From: Methylobacterium sp. AMS5 | GTDB taxonomy: Bacteria > Pseudomonadota > Alphaproteobacteria > Rhizobiales > Beijerinckiaceae | DNA: 64,000 nucleotides | Direction of reading: 5' to 3' | Assembly: GCF_001542815.1 (NCBI RefSeq) | Contig: NZ_CP006992.1 | Location: 310,001 to 374,000 of the forward strand | In this document: one piece after another, positions 36,617-48,085 of the stretch | Layout of the letters: each line of letters begins with the position of its first letter | How positions within the stretch are numbered: position 1 is the stretch's first letter | Program-made: the position numbers and the translations under genes | The notes under the pieces: generated by a model | Told to the model about the DNA's origin: nothing | Seen by the model: the letters and a program-made list of their open reading frames with translations, nothing else | Database searches by the model: none

Positions 36617-37525
36617 ATGAGGGCCGGCTCGGTCATCCCGGGGGTCGGCGAGGTCGGACACGCGATGCCCGAGCAGATCCTTGCCCATCCCGATTTTGCC
36701 GCGGCGCGCCGCGTCTTCGTCTTGGAACATGCCAAGGTCTACGAAGCCGGCATGTTTCCCGCCCAGTTCGGCGCCGACGCCGGGCGGGTGACCACCCTCG
36801 CCATCATCGTCTGCCAGCATGCCGCTTACGATCCGGCGGACAGGGCGACGTGGCCGACGCTGAGCCTGCTCAAGGAGACGGTCGCCCGTTTCGGCTTCGC
36901 CAGCCCGAGGCTGATCGACAGCTTCGTCGCGCGCCTCGTGCAGACCGACTATCTCGAACTCCGGCAGCAGCCGGGGGACAGCCGCGTGCGCCTCCTGTTT
37001 CCGACCGAGCGACTCCTGGCCTGGGATCGCGAGTGGAAGGCCGCCCACTACGCACCGCTCCAGGTTCTCTACCCCGATCCGGGTTTCGAGCCAGCGCGGC
37101 GGCGCGACTTGGGATTCCAGGCGGCCCACGCCCGATCCGCCATCGCGGCCTTCGACGCGATCATCGCCATGATGTGGAGCAACCTTGAGATCATCGTCTT
37201 TCTCAGCAGCACGAGCGCGCTGATCATCCTGCTGACGCTCTCGGAGATGGGCGGCAGCGACCCGGAAAGCCGCATCCGCGGATCGGATCTCGTCCATCTC
37301 GCGCCGCGCTTCGCCGTCTCCCGCAGCCATGTGCGCAACATTCTAACCGTTGCGCAGGAGCGGAATTTCCTCGTCCGCTCGGGGCCGCGCAACGCCTACA
37401 TCCACCTCACTCCCCACTGGGTCGCCGCGTTCGACCGTTTCATCGCGGGCAGCCTGGCGCAGAGCGACCTGACCTACCGGCTCGCTCTTCGGCATCAGGC
37501 AAGACAGGCGGTCCCGGCGGCCTGA
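36617..37525 (+). CDS. Hypothetical protein with two winged-helix-like regions
   Basis: A 302-aa protein. Two stretches look like winged helices: about 70-135 (TLSLLKETVARFGFASPRL, then RLVQTDYLELRQQPGD) and about 225-275 (RFAVSRSHVRNILTVAQE, then NFLVRSGPRNAY). Between them, IIAMMWSNLEIIVFLSSTSA is unusually hydrophobic and may be buried or membrane-contacting. This is probably a transcription regulator related loosely to MarR/GntR types. The AT-rich leader upstream supports a regulated gene. Met17 (36665) is an alternative start. No family name is assigned. Confidence 0.65.
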   Translation: MRAGSVIPGVGEVGHAMPEQILAHPDFAAARRVFVLEHAKVYEAGMFPAQFGADAGRVTTLAIIVCQHAAYDPADRATWPTLSLLKETVARFGFASPRLIDSFVARLVQTDYLELRQQPGDSRVRLLFPTERLLAWDREWKAAHYAPLQVLYPDPGFEPARRRDLGFQAAHARSAIAAFDAIIAMMWSNLEIIVFLSSTSALIILLTLSEMGGSDPESRIRGSDLVHLAPRFAVSRSHVRNILTVAQERNFLVRSGPRNAYIHLTPHWVAAFDRFIAGSLAQSDLTYRLALRHQARQAVPAA

Positions 37526-37603
37526 TCGATCCGTGACGGATTCCGCTCGGCAGGGATCGCCTCTAGAAGACGGGACGCTTTTCCCGACGGCGAGCCCAGA
37601 CCG

Positions 37604-40240
37604 ATGCGCACCGAGACGCCCACGACCGTTCGCCTCGAAGACTACCGCCCGAGCGATCACCTGATCGACCGGGTCGAACTCGACGTGCACCTCGATCCGC
37701 ACGACACCCGCGTGACCGCAACCCTGGCGCTGCGCCCGAACCCGGCGGGCCGTGCGGGCGCCCCCCTCGTTCTCGACGGCGACGACCTCACGCTCCTGGC
37801 GCTCGAACTCGACGGGCAGGCGCTGGCGCCGGACGCCGTCCGGGCCGATGCCTCGGGCCTGACGCTGCACAGGCCGCCGCAGCGTCCGTTCACCCTGCGG
37901 ATCGAGACCCGGCTCGACCCGACCGCCAACACCCGGCTGATGGGCCTCTACCGCTCCAACGGCGTCTACTGCACCCAGTGCGAGGCCGACGGCTTCAGGC
38001 GGATCACCTACTTCCTCGACCGGCCCGACGTGCTGTCGGTCTACACCACCCGCATCGAGGCGCAGCGGGAGGCTGCCCCGATCCTGCTCGGCAACGGCAA
38101 TCCGGTCGAGGCGGGCGCGGTGCCGGGGACGGACCGGCATTACGCGGTGTGGCACGACCCGCTGCCCAAACCCGCCTACCTGTTCGCCCTGGTGGGCGGG
38201 CGGCTCGACCGGGTGGCCAAGCCCTTCACCACCGTGGAGGGCCGCGCGGTCGAGATCGCGGTCTATGTCGAGCCGGGAAAGGCGGACCGCGCCGCCTACG
38301 CGCTGGACGCCGTGGAACGCTCCATGGCCTGGGACGAGACGGCGTTCGGCCGCGCCTACGACCTCGACGTGTTCAACGTCGTGGCCGTGTCTGACTTCAA
38401 CATGGGGGCGATGGAGAACAAGGGCCTCAACATCTTCAACGACAAATACGTCCTCGCCAGCCCGGAGACCGCGACCGACGGCGACTACGCGGCAATCGAG
38501 GCGATCATCGCCCACGAGTACTTCCACAACTGGTCGGGCAACCGCGTCACCTGCCGCGACTGGTTCCAGCTCTGCCTCAAGGAGGGCCTCACCGTCTTCC
38601 GCGACCAGGAATTCTCCTCCGACATGCGCTCGCGCGCCGTCCACCGGATCGCCGAGGTGCGGAACCTGCGCGCCCGCCAGTTTCCGGAGGATGCCGGGCC
38701 GCTCGCCCACCCGGTGCGGCCGAAGCAATATGCCGAGATCAACAACTTCTATACGGCGACCGTCTACGAGAAGGGGGCCGAGATCGTGCGGATGCTGCGC
38801 ACGCTGATCGGCGAGACCGCGTTCCGCGCCGGCATGGACCGCTACTTCGCCGACAACGACGGGACGGCCGCCACCGTCGAGGACTTCCTCGATGCCTTCG
38901 CGGCGGTGACGGGCCGCGACCTCTCGCGCTTCGCCGAATGGTACGAGCGGCCGGGCACGCCGCGGGTCGCCGTCTCCGGTACCTACGACCCCGCGGCCCG
39001 GACCTACCGCCTCGCCTTCCGCCAGACGCGCCCCGGCGCCGGGGCGGATGCGCCGCCCCTCGTCATCCCGATCGGCCTCGGCCTCGTCGGCCCGGATGGC
39101 CCGCTCGATGGCCCCTGCGCCGAGCGGGTCGAGGACGGCGTGTTCGTGCTCGAGACCGCCGAGGATGCCGTGATCTTCAAGAATGTCGCCGCGGAACCCG
39201 TGCCCTCGCTGTTTCGCGCGTTCTCCGCCCCGGTCCGCGTCGAGAGCACCCTCGGCGACGACGCGCGCCTGATCCTGCTGCGCCACGACCCCGACAGCTT
39301 CAACCGTTGGGAGGCAGCCCAGCGCATCGCCCTCGGGCTCATGACGGAGCAGGTGCGCGGCGAGACGGCCGGGGATGCGGGCGCCGACGACTTCGTCATC
39401 GCGCTCGGCGCGTTCCTCGATGCGGAGGGCCTGCGCGACCCGGCCTTCGCCGCACAGGTTCTGGCCCTGCCGAGCGAGGGCGACCTCGCCGACGAGATCG
39501 GAACGGAGATCGATCCGGACGCGATCTCTTCCGCGCGCCGCCATCTGCGCCGCCGCCTCGGCACGGGCCTGCGGGACCGACTCCTGAGCCTCCGCGCGGC
39601 TCTGGCCGAGCCGGAGGGTACCCCGTTCTCGCCCGACGCGGCCGCAGCCGGGCGGCGGGCCCTGCGCAACGCCGCCCTCGACCTGATCGCCGCCGCCGAC
39701 CCGGAGGCCGGCACGGTTCTGGCGCAGGCGCAGATCGCGCGGGCGACAAACATGACCGACCGCCTCGCCGGGCTTGCCACCCTCGCGCTCTTGCCGGGCG
39801 AGGCGCGGGAGGCGGCGCTGTCCGCCTTTGCCGAGCGCTACGCGAGCGAGCCGCTGGTGCTCGACAAGTGGTTCGCGATCCAGGCGATGATCCCCGAGGA
39901 CGGGACGGTGGCGCGCATCCGCCGCCTTCAGAGCCACCCGGCCTTTGCCCATACGAACCCGAATCGGGTGCGCTCCCTCGTCGGCAGCTTCAGCCTCGCC
40001 AACCCGACCCAGTTCAACCGCGCGGACGGGGCCGGCTACGCCCTCGTGGCCGAGACCGTGCTGGCGCTCGACGGCACAAACCCGCAGGTCGCTGCACGCC
40101 TGATGACCGCCTTCGGCCCCTGGCGGCGGCTGGAACCGGTGCGCCGGGCAGCGGCCGAGACGGCCCTGCGTCGCATCGCGGCCACGCCCGGACTTTCTCG
40201 TGATGTGACCGATATCGGGACGCGGAGCTTGGCCGGCTAG
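37604..40240 (+). CDS. pepN: Aminopeptidase N
   Basis: An 878-aa M1 zinc aminopeptidase that removes N-terminal residues from peptides in the cytoplasm. The exopeptidase motif GAMEN is in NMGAMENKGLNIFN (about residues 267-280). The zinc site HEYFHNW is at 304-310, with the downstream Glu in LKEGLTVFRDQEF. The long helical C-terminal domain is typical of the E. coli-type enzyme (870 aa), so the length is normal. The gene stands 78 nt after the unknown regulator and 185 nt before the PleC-like kinase on the same strand. Confidence 0.97.
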   Translation: MRTETPTTVRLEDYRPSDHLIDRVELDVHLDPHDTRVTATLALRPNPAGRAGAPLVLDGDDLTLLALELDGQALAPDAVRADASGLTLHRPPQRPFTLRIETRLDPTANTRLMGLYRSNGVYCTQCEADGFRRITYFLDRPDVLSVYTTRIEAQREAAPILLGNGNPVEAGAVPGTDRHYAVWHDPLPKPAYLFALVGGRLDRVAKPFTTVEGRAVEIAVYVEPGKADRAAYALDAVERSMAWDETAFGRAYDLDVFNVVAVSDFNMGAMENKGLNIFNDKYVLASPETATDGDYAAIEAIIAHEYFHNWSGNRVTCRDWFQLCLKEGLTVFRDQEFSSDMRSRAVHRIAEVRNLRARQFPEDAGPLAHPVRPKQYAEINNFYTATVYEKGAEIVRMLRTLIGETAFRAGMDRYFADNDGTAATVEDFLDAFAAVTGRDLSRFAEWYERPGTPRVAVSGTYDPAARTYRLAFRQTRPGAGADAPPLVIPIGLGLVGPDGPLDGPCAERVEDGVFVLETAEDAVIFKNVAAEPVPSLFRAFSAPVRVESTLGDDARLILLRHDPDSFNRWEAAQRIALGLMTEQVRGETAGDAGADDFVIALGAFLDAEGLRDPAFAAQVLALPSEGDLADEIGTEIDPDAISSARRHLRRRLGTGLRDRLLSLRAALAEPEGTPFSPDAAAAGRRALRNAALDLIAAADPEAGTVLAQAQIARATNMTDRLAGLATLALLPGEAREAALSAFAERYASEPLVLDKWFAIQAMIPEDGTVARIRRLQSHPAFAHTNPNRVRSLVGSFSLANPTQFNRADGAGYALVAETVLALDGTNPQVAARLMTAFGPWRRLEPVRRAAAETALRRIAATPGLSRDVTDIGTRSLAG

Positions 40241-40425
40241 TTAAGGGTCTGTTGAGGAAAGCGTTTCGGCACCGTGCGGCCGTCGCCGGCCGCGCGGTGT
40301 CAATTCTCCACCCCAAAATCGGCGTGGACAAACGCCGGCCCGCGATGTCCATTGTGAATACGATTCGAAGCAGCCGACGCGGCTCAGGCCAAGGCGCAGT
40401 TTCCAAACAGTGCAGAGGTGTCGAT

Positions 40426-42786
<2,361 letters not shown>

Positions 42787-42990
42787 GGATCAGCCCGGCG
42801 GGTGCGTCGCGATCCCGTGATGGGCGATGTCGATGCGACGCCTCACCCCGAACTCGCCGATGGCCCGCAGATCGGCCGGCTCCACGCCGGACCGTAATCG
42901 TCCGGTCGTCGTCATGGCGGAGGGTCTGCTTCGAGGGATTTGGCCCGTCCTTGGCACCTTTTCCCTGCTCGTAAGACAAAAGGGCGTCGG

Positions 42991-43023
42991 CCGGGCGTGG
43001 CGCAGCCGTGTTGCCACGCCCGG
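42991..43023. other. Perfect 11-bp hairpin in arginase leader
   Basis: CCGGGCGTGGC, 11-nt loop, GCCACGCCCGG. It ends 43 nt before the arginase ATG and about 205 nt after the kinase stop. There is no T tract. It may be a leader attenuator, an operator, or the end of the upstream transcript. Confidence 0.5.
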
Positions 43024-43066
43024 TCCGGCGAAGAGTCCGACCCGCCCTGCTCAAACGGAAGCCTCC

Positions 43067-43993
43067 ATGCCCGCACCGTCCACCATCGACCTCATCGGCG
43101 CACCGATCGAGATCGGAACGAGCGAGCCCGGGGCCGTGATGGGTCCGGCGGCCCTGCGCACCGCCGGATTGCTGCGGGTGATTCGGGATCTGGGCTTCAC
43201 GGTCCGCGACCAGGGCGATCTCGCTCCCGATTGCACGCCGGGCCAGCGCGACCTGCCGGCGATCCGCGCCTGGATGACCGAGATCTCGCGGGCGGTGGAA
43301 ACGGCCCTGGACGGCGGAAGCCTGCCGCTCGTGGCAGGCGGCGACCACAGTCTGTCGCTCGGCTCGATCGATGGCGCGCTACGCCATTGCGGCCGCAGCG
43401 GGCGGCCGGTCTTCGTGCTGTGGCTCGACGCCCATGCCGACTTCAACACCTTGGAGACATCGCCCTCCGGCAACGTGCACGGCATGCCGCTGGCCGCCCT
43501 GTGCGGCGAGCCCGGTTTCGACGACCTCTTCGACGGTGGCGAACGCCCGCTGCTCGATCCGCGGCGCATTCACCTGTTCGGCCTGCGCTCGATCGATGCC
43601 GGCGAGCGGGCCATCGTCGCGCAGCGGCAGGTGAACGTCATCGATATGCGGACCATCGACGAGTTCGGCGTGGTCGCGCCGCTGCGCCGCATCCTCGATC
43701 GGGTCGCGGCCGCGAACGGCCACCTGCATGTCAGCTTCGACGTTGACTTCCTCGACCCTGCCATCGCGCCGGGCGTCGGCACGACGGTGCCGGGCGGGGC
43801 AACGTTCCGCGAGGCGCATCTCATCATGGAGATGCTGTGCGATTCGGAGCTGGTCGGCTCCCTGGACGTGGTGGAGCTGAACCCCTTTCTCGACGAGCGC
43901 GGGCGCAGCGCCCGGGCGCTCGTCGAGCTGGTGGCGAGCCTGTTCGGCCGCCGCATCATCGACCGGCCGACCGAGCCGCCGCTGGAGGCGTGA
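43067..43993 (+). CDS. rocF: Arginase
   Basis: A 308-aa manganese enzyme that splits arginine to ornithine and urea. The binuclear metal motifs are complete: GGDHSLSLGS (about 91-100), DAHADFNTLETSPSGNVHG (about 123-141) and SFDVDFLDPAIAPGVGT (about 223-239). The NVHG and SPSGN positions fit arginase, not agmatinase. Length is typical. ATG 43067 is chosen as the start of the conserved N-terminus (IDLIGAPIEIG). A strong hairpin lies in its leader. No urease or ornithine aminotransferase gene is nearby. Confidence 0.95.
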   Translation: MPAPSTIDLIGAPIEIGTSEPGAVMGPAALRTAGLLRVIRDLGFTVRDQGDLAPDCTPGQRDLPAIRAWMTEISRAVETALDGGSLPLVAGGDHSLSLGSIDGALRHCGRSGRPVFVLWLDAHADFNTLETSPSGNVHGMPLAALCGEPGFDDLFDGGERPLLDPRRIHLFGLRSIDAGERAIVAQRQVNVIDMRTIDEFGVVAPLRRILDRVAAANGHLHVSFDVDFLDPAIAPGVGTTVPGGATFREAHLIMEMLCDSELVGSLDVVELNPFLDERGRSARALVELVASLFGRRIIDRPTEPPLEA

Positions 43994-44028
43994 CCGGCCT
44001 CAGCCGATCCTCTCATGCCGATTCGGCG

Positions 44029-45507
44029 TCAGCCGATTTCCTCATGCCAAGTACGGCCGTCGCGCTCGATCAGCGCGATCGAGGCGGTCGGTCCCCAGCT
44101 TCCGGCGGCGTAGGGGCGCGGCGGGTCTGGACGGTCGGCCCAGGCCTTGAGCAAGGTGTCGGCCCAGGCCCAGGCCACCTCCACCTCGTCGCGGCGCATG
44201 AACAGGGTGGCGTTGCCGCGCACCACGTCCATCAGCAAGCGCTCGTAGGCGTCGGGGTAGCGCTGCTTGAACGTCTCCTCGAACGAGATGTCGAGATTGG
44301 TCGGGCGCAGGCGCATGCCGCCGGGACCCGGATCCTTGGTCATCACTTCGAGCTTCATCCCCTCCTCCGGCTGGAGCCGGATGACGAGGCGGTTCGGCTC
44401 GCGCCCGAAGGCGTCCGTCGGAAAGATCGAGAAGGGCGAGGCGCGGAACTGCACCACGATCTCGGACAATTTCTTCGGCAGGCGCTTGCCGGTGCGAACG
44501 TAGAACGGCACCCCCGCCCAGCGCCCGCTGCGCACTTCGAGCTTGAGGGCGACGAAGGTCTCGGTGCGGCTCGCGGCACTGTTGCCGAGGTCGGTGTGGT
44601 AGCCCTCCACCGGCCTGCCGCTGACGGCGCCCGCCACGTACTGCCCCCGCACGGTCACGCTCTGCACGTCGGCGGCGGTGATGGGTTTGAGGGCGCGCAG
44701 CACCTTCAGCTTCTCGTCCCGCACGGAGTTCGCGTCGAGCGAGATCGGGCTCTCCATCGCCGTGAGGCAGAGGAGCTGGAGGATATGGTTCTGCACCATG
44801 TCGCGCAGCGCACCGGAGGTGTCGTAGTAGCCGCCGCGCCCCTCGACGCCGACCGTCTCGCCCACCGTGATCTGCACGTGGTCGATCACGTCGGCGTTCC
44901 AGAGCCGCTCGAAGATCGTGTTGGCAAAGCGCAGGGCCAGCAGGTTCTGCACCGTCTCCTTGCCGAGATAGTGGTCGATGCGGAAGATTTGGCTCTCGGG
45001 AAACACCGCGCCGACGGCGTCGTTGATGGCGCGGGCCGATTTCAGGTCCTTGCCGATCGGCTTTTCGAGCACGACGCGGCTGTTCTCACCGATCAGCCCG
45101 TAACGGTCGAGGCTGCGGCAGATCGAGCCGTAGAGATCGGGCGAGGTGGCGAGATAGTAGGGCCGGATCCGGTCGGGGCGTTCGTCGAGCAGGCTCTTGA
45201 GGTCGTCCCAGCCCTCATCGCCCAGGGCATCGACCGCCACGTAGAACAGGTGATCGAGGAAGCCGGCGAGGCGCGCATCGTCGATCTCGGCCGGCGGCAC
45301 GAAGCTCTTCAGGGCATCGCGGGCGTGCTCCCGGAACTCCTCCACACTCATGTGGCTGCGCGAGGCGCCGATGATGCGGCTCGTCTCGGGGATCTGAGCG
45401 TCGCGATAGCGTTGATAGAGGGCTGGCAGGAGCTTGCGCTGCGTCAGGTCGCCGGTCGCGCCGAACACGACGTAATCGAAGGGCGAGACGGGGATGATGG
45501 TGGCCAA
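44029..45507 (-). CDS. zwf: Glucose-6-phosphate dehydrogenase
   Basis: A 492-aa enzyme oxidising glucose 6-phosphate to 6-phosphogluconolactone. The dinucleotide site VFGATGDLTQRKLLPALY is near residues 13-30, and the substrate-binding motif RIDHYLGKETVQN near 180. VLEKPIGKD is also typical. The start is a TTG at 45507 with GGGAG 6 nt upstream, which yields the normal N-terminus (TIIPVSPFDYVVFGATGD). The in-frame ATG at 45636 would add 43 Arg-rich residues. No pgl or edd gene follows, so zwf is uncoupled from its usual operon here. Confidence 0.95.
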   Translation of the reverse strand: MATIIPVSPFDYVVFGATGDLTQRKLLPALYQRYRDAQIPETSRIIGASRSHMSVEEFREHARDALKSFVPPAEIDDARLAGFLDHLFYVAVDALGDEGWDDLKSLLDERPDRIRPYYLATSPDLYGSICRSLDRYGLIGENSRVVLEKPIGKDLKSARAINDAVGAVFPESQIFRIDHYLGKETVQNLLALRFANTIFERLWNADVIDHVQITVGETVGVEGRGGYYDTSGALRDMVQNHILQLLCLTAMESPISLDANSVRDEKLKVLRALKPITAADVQSVTVRGQYVAGAVSGRPVEGYHTDLGNSAASRTETFVALKLEVRSGRWAGVPFYVRTGKRLPKKLSEIVVQFRASPFSIFPTDAFGREPNRLVIRLQPEEGMKLEVMTKDPGPGGMRLRPTNLDISFEETFKQRYPDAYERLLMDVVRGNATLFMRRDEVEVAWAWADTLLKAWADRPDPPRPYAAGSWGPTASIALIERDGRTWHEEIG

Positions 45508-45784
45508 GCGCGGCTCCCATGTTTCGCGCAGGATTGTTTCGCGCGGGATTCGAAGTGCCGGTCGGCGGCAGAAACGGCTCCTGCGGCCCCGCGGCTCGCA
45601 CCCGAGAGGTTGCCGAAGCTCGGAAGCCTCCGGCACGGTGGGTTATCGGTTCATGGCGACGCCTTGCAAGGGCGCTGCCGAACAAACGAGCCGAGACCTT
45701 TGAACCGGAGGGTCACCGCCACGGGTGCGTCTCTCCGGGTCCGCAGAAGCGCGCCCCCCAACGCCCGCTCGTAGCGCCATCGTC

Positions 45785-46207
45785 TCACCCGGGCGAGAGG
45801 CGGCTGCGGCGCGTGCCGATGGAGCTGTAATTCGGGTTCGACTTCGAAGCCGGCTCGTCGGCCGGTGGCTTCTTCTCTTCGGCGACCGGCAGCTTGGCGA
45901 TGCGCTCGATGCGCACGCCTGCGTAATTGCCCTGCCGCCATGCGAGATTGACCCTCAGCACGAAATCCCGGCCGATAATTCTGATCATGAACGAGGCCGG
46001 CAATTCATACGCCGCGGGCACGCCGAGTTTGGCCCCGGATTTTGAGATATCCTTGACGTTGCAGGGGATCTCGGTGCCGTCGAACAGCCGGATGAGCGCG
46101 ATCCAGTTCGTGGACGTCCGCTCCTCACGCCGCGCGATAAGCGCCGCTTCGTCGTCGGTTGTCAGCTCGAAGGGGAGATCGGCGATCTGGGTCTGGGAAT
46201 CCGGCAT
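45785..46207 (-). CDS. PilZ domain protein (c-di-GMP binding)
   Basis: A 140-aa protein consisting of one PilZ domain plus a Lys/Pro/Ser-rich tail. The two c-di-GMP motifs are present: RxxxR as RREER (about residues 26-30) and D-x-S-x-x-G as DISKSGAKL (about 53-61). The beta-barrel strands run to GNYAGVRIERIA. It is likely a small adaptor linking c-di-GMP to motility or surface traits. ATG 46207 is chosen; an in-frame ATG at 46222 directly follows a GGCTTC-TT-GAAGCC palindrome (46225-46238) and is equally possible. Neither has a strong ribosome site. Confidence 0.85.
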   Translation of the reverse strand: MPDSQTQIADLPFELTTDDEAALIARREERTSTNWIALIRLFDGTEIPCNVKDISKSGAKLGVPAAYELPASFMIRIIGRDFVLRVNLAWRQGNYAGVRIERIAKLPVAEEKKPPADEPASKSNPNYSSIGTRRSRLSPG

Positions 46208-46595
46208 GGGGCCCCATGGCATAAGGCTTCTTGAAGCCGACCATACAGGCAAAGTGTTGATGCAACATTTGCACCGCGACAGACCTCCGCCGACGGCCCG
46301 CATTTCGCTGCGCCAAAACCCGACATCCATCGAGGACGCACAGCGCCCGACACCATGCGCACCACGAATGCTGCCGGCCACCGCATGTGCGGCCAAGCTG
46401 GCGAAGGAATTCGGAATGAAATCGATTTTATGTTCGGCGGCCGCAGCCGCACTGCAGAACAAGTCGGCTCTTCTTGCAGCGCAACAAAAATATTGTCCAA
46501 CGCGAAGCTCGAAGCGGCTTGCAAGACATGAACAACCGATTAACCTGCCCCCATCGTAACGCGTTCGAAGTTGACCCCTGGCAGGGAGAGGTCCC
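46208..46595. other. Divergent intergenic region
   Basis: Contains palindromes at 46225-46238 (GGCTTC/GAAGCC) and 46255-46267 (TGTTG-ATG-CAACA) near the PilZ gene start, and an AT-richer stretch 46400-46500. The ribosome site of the 53-aa gene is at its right end. No further gene was seen. Confidence 0.45.
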
Positions 46596-46757
46596 ATGTC
46601 CGAGCTCATTCGCGTGAAACCGACTCATGACGGCACCTACACCGTCTATCGCGGGTCGATGGCCCTGGTCTCGGGCCTGACGAGGCTGCAGGCCGAGCGC
46701 TACGAGGCGAGCATCGCTCACCGGCAGCGCGCGTTCTCACCCCTCCTCGGCGCCTGA
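46596..46757 (+). CDS. Small hypothetical protein
   Basis: A 53-aa protein starting MSELIRVKPTHDGTYTVYRG and ending SPLLGA. The N-terminal half looks like a small beta hairpin, the C-terminal half like a basic helix (TRLQAERYEASIAHRQRAF). GGCAGGGAGAGG lies about 5 nt before the ATG, and a 10-bp hairpin follows the stop by 19 nt, so it has the signals of an independent gene. No family is recognised. It lies between the PilZ and cutA genes. Confidence 0.65.
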   Translation: MSELIRVKPTHDGTYTVYRGSMALVSGLTRLQAERYEASIAHRQRAFSPLLGA

Positions 46758-46776
46758 AGCGCTCGAGCGCCGTCTC

Positions 46777-46811
46777 AAGGGCGCGGCTCCGGTGACGGGG
46801 TCCGCGCCCTT
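46777..46811. terminator. Hairpin between the 53-aa gene and cutA
   Basis: AAGGGCGCGG (46777-46786) pairs with CCGCGCCCTT (46802-46811), loop 15 nt. It lies between two converging genes. The short A and T ends give weak terminator character on both strands. Confidence 0.6.
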
Positions 46812-46836
46812 CGCATGACGGGTCGAATCGGCTCGA

Positions 46837-47160
46837 TCAGCCGGGGCCGGTTTCCGACGCGATCCAGGCCGCCGTGTCCGGGTCGGCTCCCGAGACCGGT
46901 AGATGCAGGATGATCGGAGTTTCGTAGGGGTGACGCCGCTTCAGTTCCGCCGCCAGGGCGTCGGCCCGGCCCTCTCGAGTCTTGAAGATCGCGACGACCT
47001 CCGTGCCGCGCTCGACCGCGCCTTTCCAGGCATAGACCGACTGCATCCCCGGGATCACGTTCACACAGGCCGCGAGGCGGGCGCGCACGAGGGCTTCCCC
47101 GACGTCGAGCGCGGTCGGGGCATCGGGAAAGGTCGTGTAGACGAGGAGCGGTCGCTCCAT
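46837..47160 (-). CDS. cutA: Divalent cation tolerance protein CutA
   Basis: A 107-aa protein of the trimeric CutA1 family. Hallmarks are LVYTTFPDAPTALDVGEALV, RLAACVNVIPGMQSVYAWKG and KRRHPYETPIILHLPV. CutA was named for copper tolerance, but its true role is unclear; the trimer resembles PII signal proteins. It is divergent from nadK. Length is normal. Confidence 0.95.
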   Translation of the reverse strand: MERPLLVYTTFPDAPTALDVGEALVRARLAACVNVIPGMQSVYAWKGAVERGTEVVAIFKTREGRADALAAELKRRHPYETPIILHLPVSGADPDTAAWIASETGPG

Positions 47161-47265
47161 GCTATGGCTCTCCCTCGGCAGGCCGGCGCCCGTTCGCGGG
47201 TGGTCGGCTCGAACCCCGAGTGAGACCGGCTCGGCCTCTTCCCGTCAACAGGGCTGACAGCACGG

Positions 47266-48036
47266 ATGCCGCGTCGCTTTTCACGGATCGCCTTCGTGGC
47301 GAGCCCCACGGCCGATGCGCGGGAGGCGGCGGACCTGCTGATGCGCCGCTACGACCACGTCTCGCCCGAGGAGGCGGATGTCGTCGTCGCGCTCGGCGGC
47401 GATGGCCTGATGCTTCAGGTGCTGCACCGCTTCATGGACGCGCCCAAGCCGATCTACGGCATGAACCGCGGCACGGTCGGCTTCCTGATGAACGAGTTCC
47501 GGGAAGAAGGCCTGCTCGAACGGCTGGAGGCGACCAAGCGTTCGACGATCCACCCGATGACGATGATCGCCACCGACACCGAGGGGAACAGCCACACGGC
47601 GCGGGCGATCAACGAGGTCTACATGCTGCGCCAGACCCACCAGACTGCGAAGCTGCGGGTCTCGGTGGATGACCATGTGCGCCTGCCGGAACTCATCGCC
47701 GACGGCATCCTCGCCGCCACGCCCGCGGGTTCGACTGCCTACAACCTCTCGGTCGGCGGCCCGATCCTGCCGCTCAACGCGCATCTCCTGGCGCTGACGC
47801 CGATCTCGGCCTTCCGGCCCCGGCGCTGGCGTGGCGCGTTGCTGCCGAACCACGCGCGCATCCGCATCGACGTCATCGACGCCGAACACCGCCCCGTGGC
47901 GGCGGTGGCCGACCACACCGAGTTCCGCCGGGTCTGCACCGTGGAGACATGGCTCGACCACGCCACCGATCTCGTGCTGCTGCACGACCCCGGCCACAGC
48001 CTGGAAGAGCGCATTCTGCGCGAGCAGTTCGGTTGA
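47266..48036 (+). CDS. nadK: NAD kinase
   Basis: A 256-aa enzyme that phosphorylates NAD to NADP. The conserved GGDG is in VVALGGDGLMLQVLHRF (about residues 40-56), and the second motif is LAATPAGSTAYNLSVGGPI (about 147-165). GMNRGTVGFLMNEF is also typical. It matches the short alphaproteobacterial form. It is convergent with the DUF1674 gene and divergent from cutA. Confidence 0.96.
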   Translation: MPRRFSRIAFVASPTADAREAADLLMRRYDHVSPEEADVVVALGGDGLMLQVLHRFMDAPKPIYGMNRGTVGFLMNEFREEGLLERLEATKRSTIHPMTMIATDTEGNSHTARAINEVYMLRQTHQTAKLRVSVDDHVRLPELIADGILAATPAGSTAYNLSVGGPILPLNAHLLALTPISAFRPRRWRGALLPNHARIRIDVIDAEHRPVAAVADHTEFRRVCTVETWLDHATDLVLLHDPGHSLEERILREQFG

Positions 48037-48085
48037 TTCGCTTTCGACGCCGCATGTCCTTCGAGGGACCAGGGTCGGCGTCCGG

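Noticed and set aside
37343..39952. 869-codon open frame on the minus strand
   Set aside because: Antisense to pepN, whose catalytic motifs are unmistakable on the plus strand.
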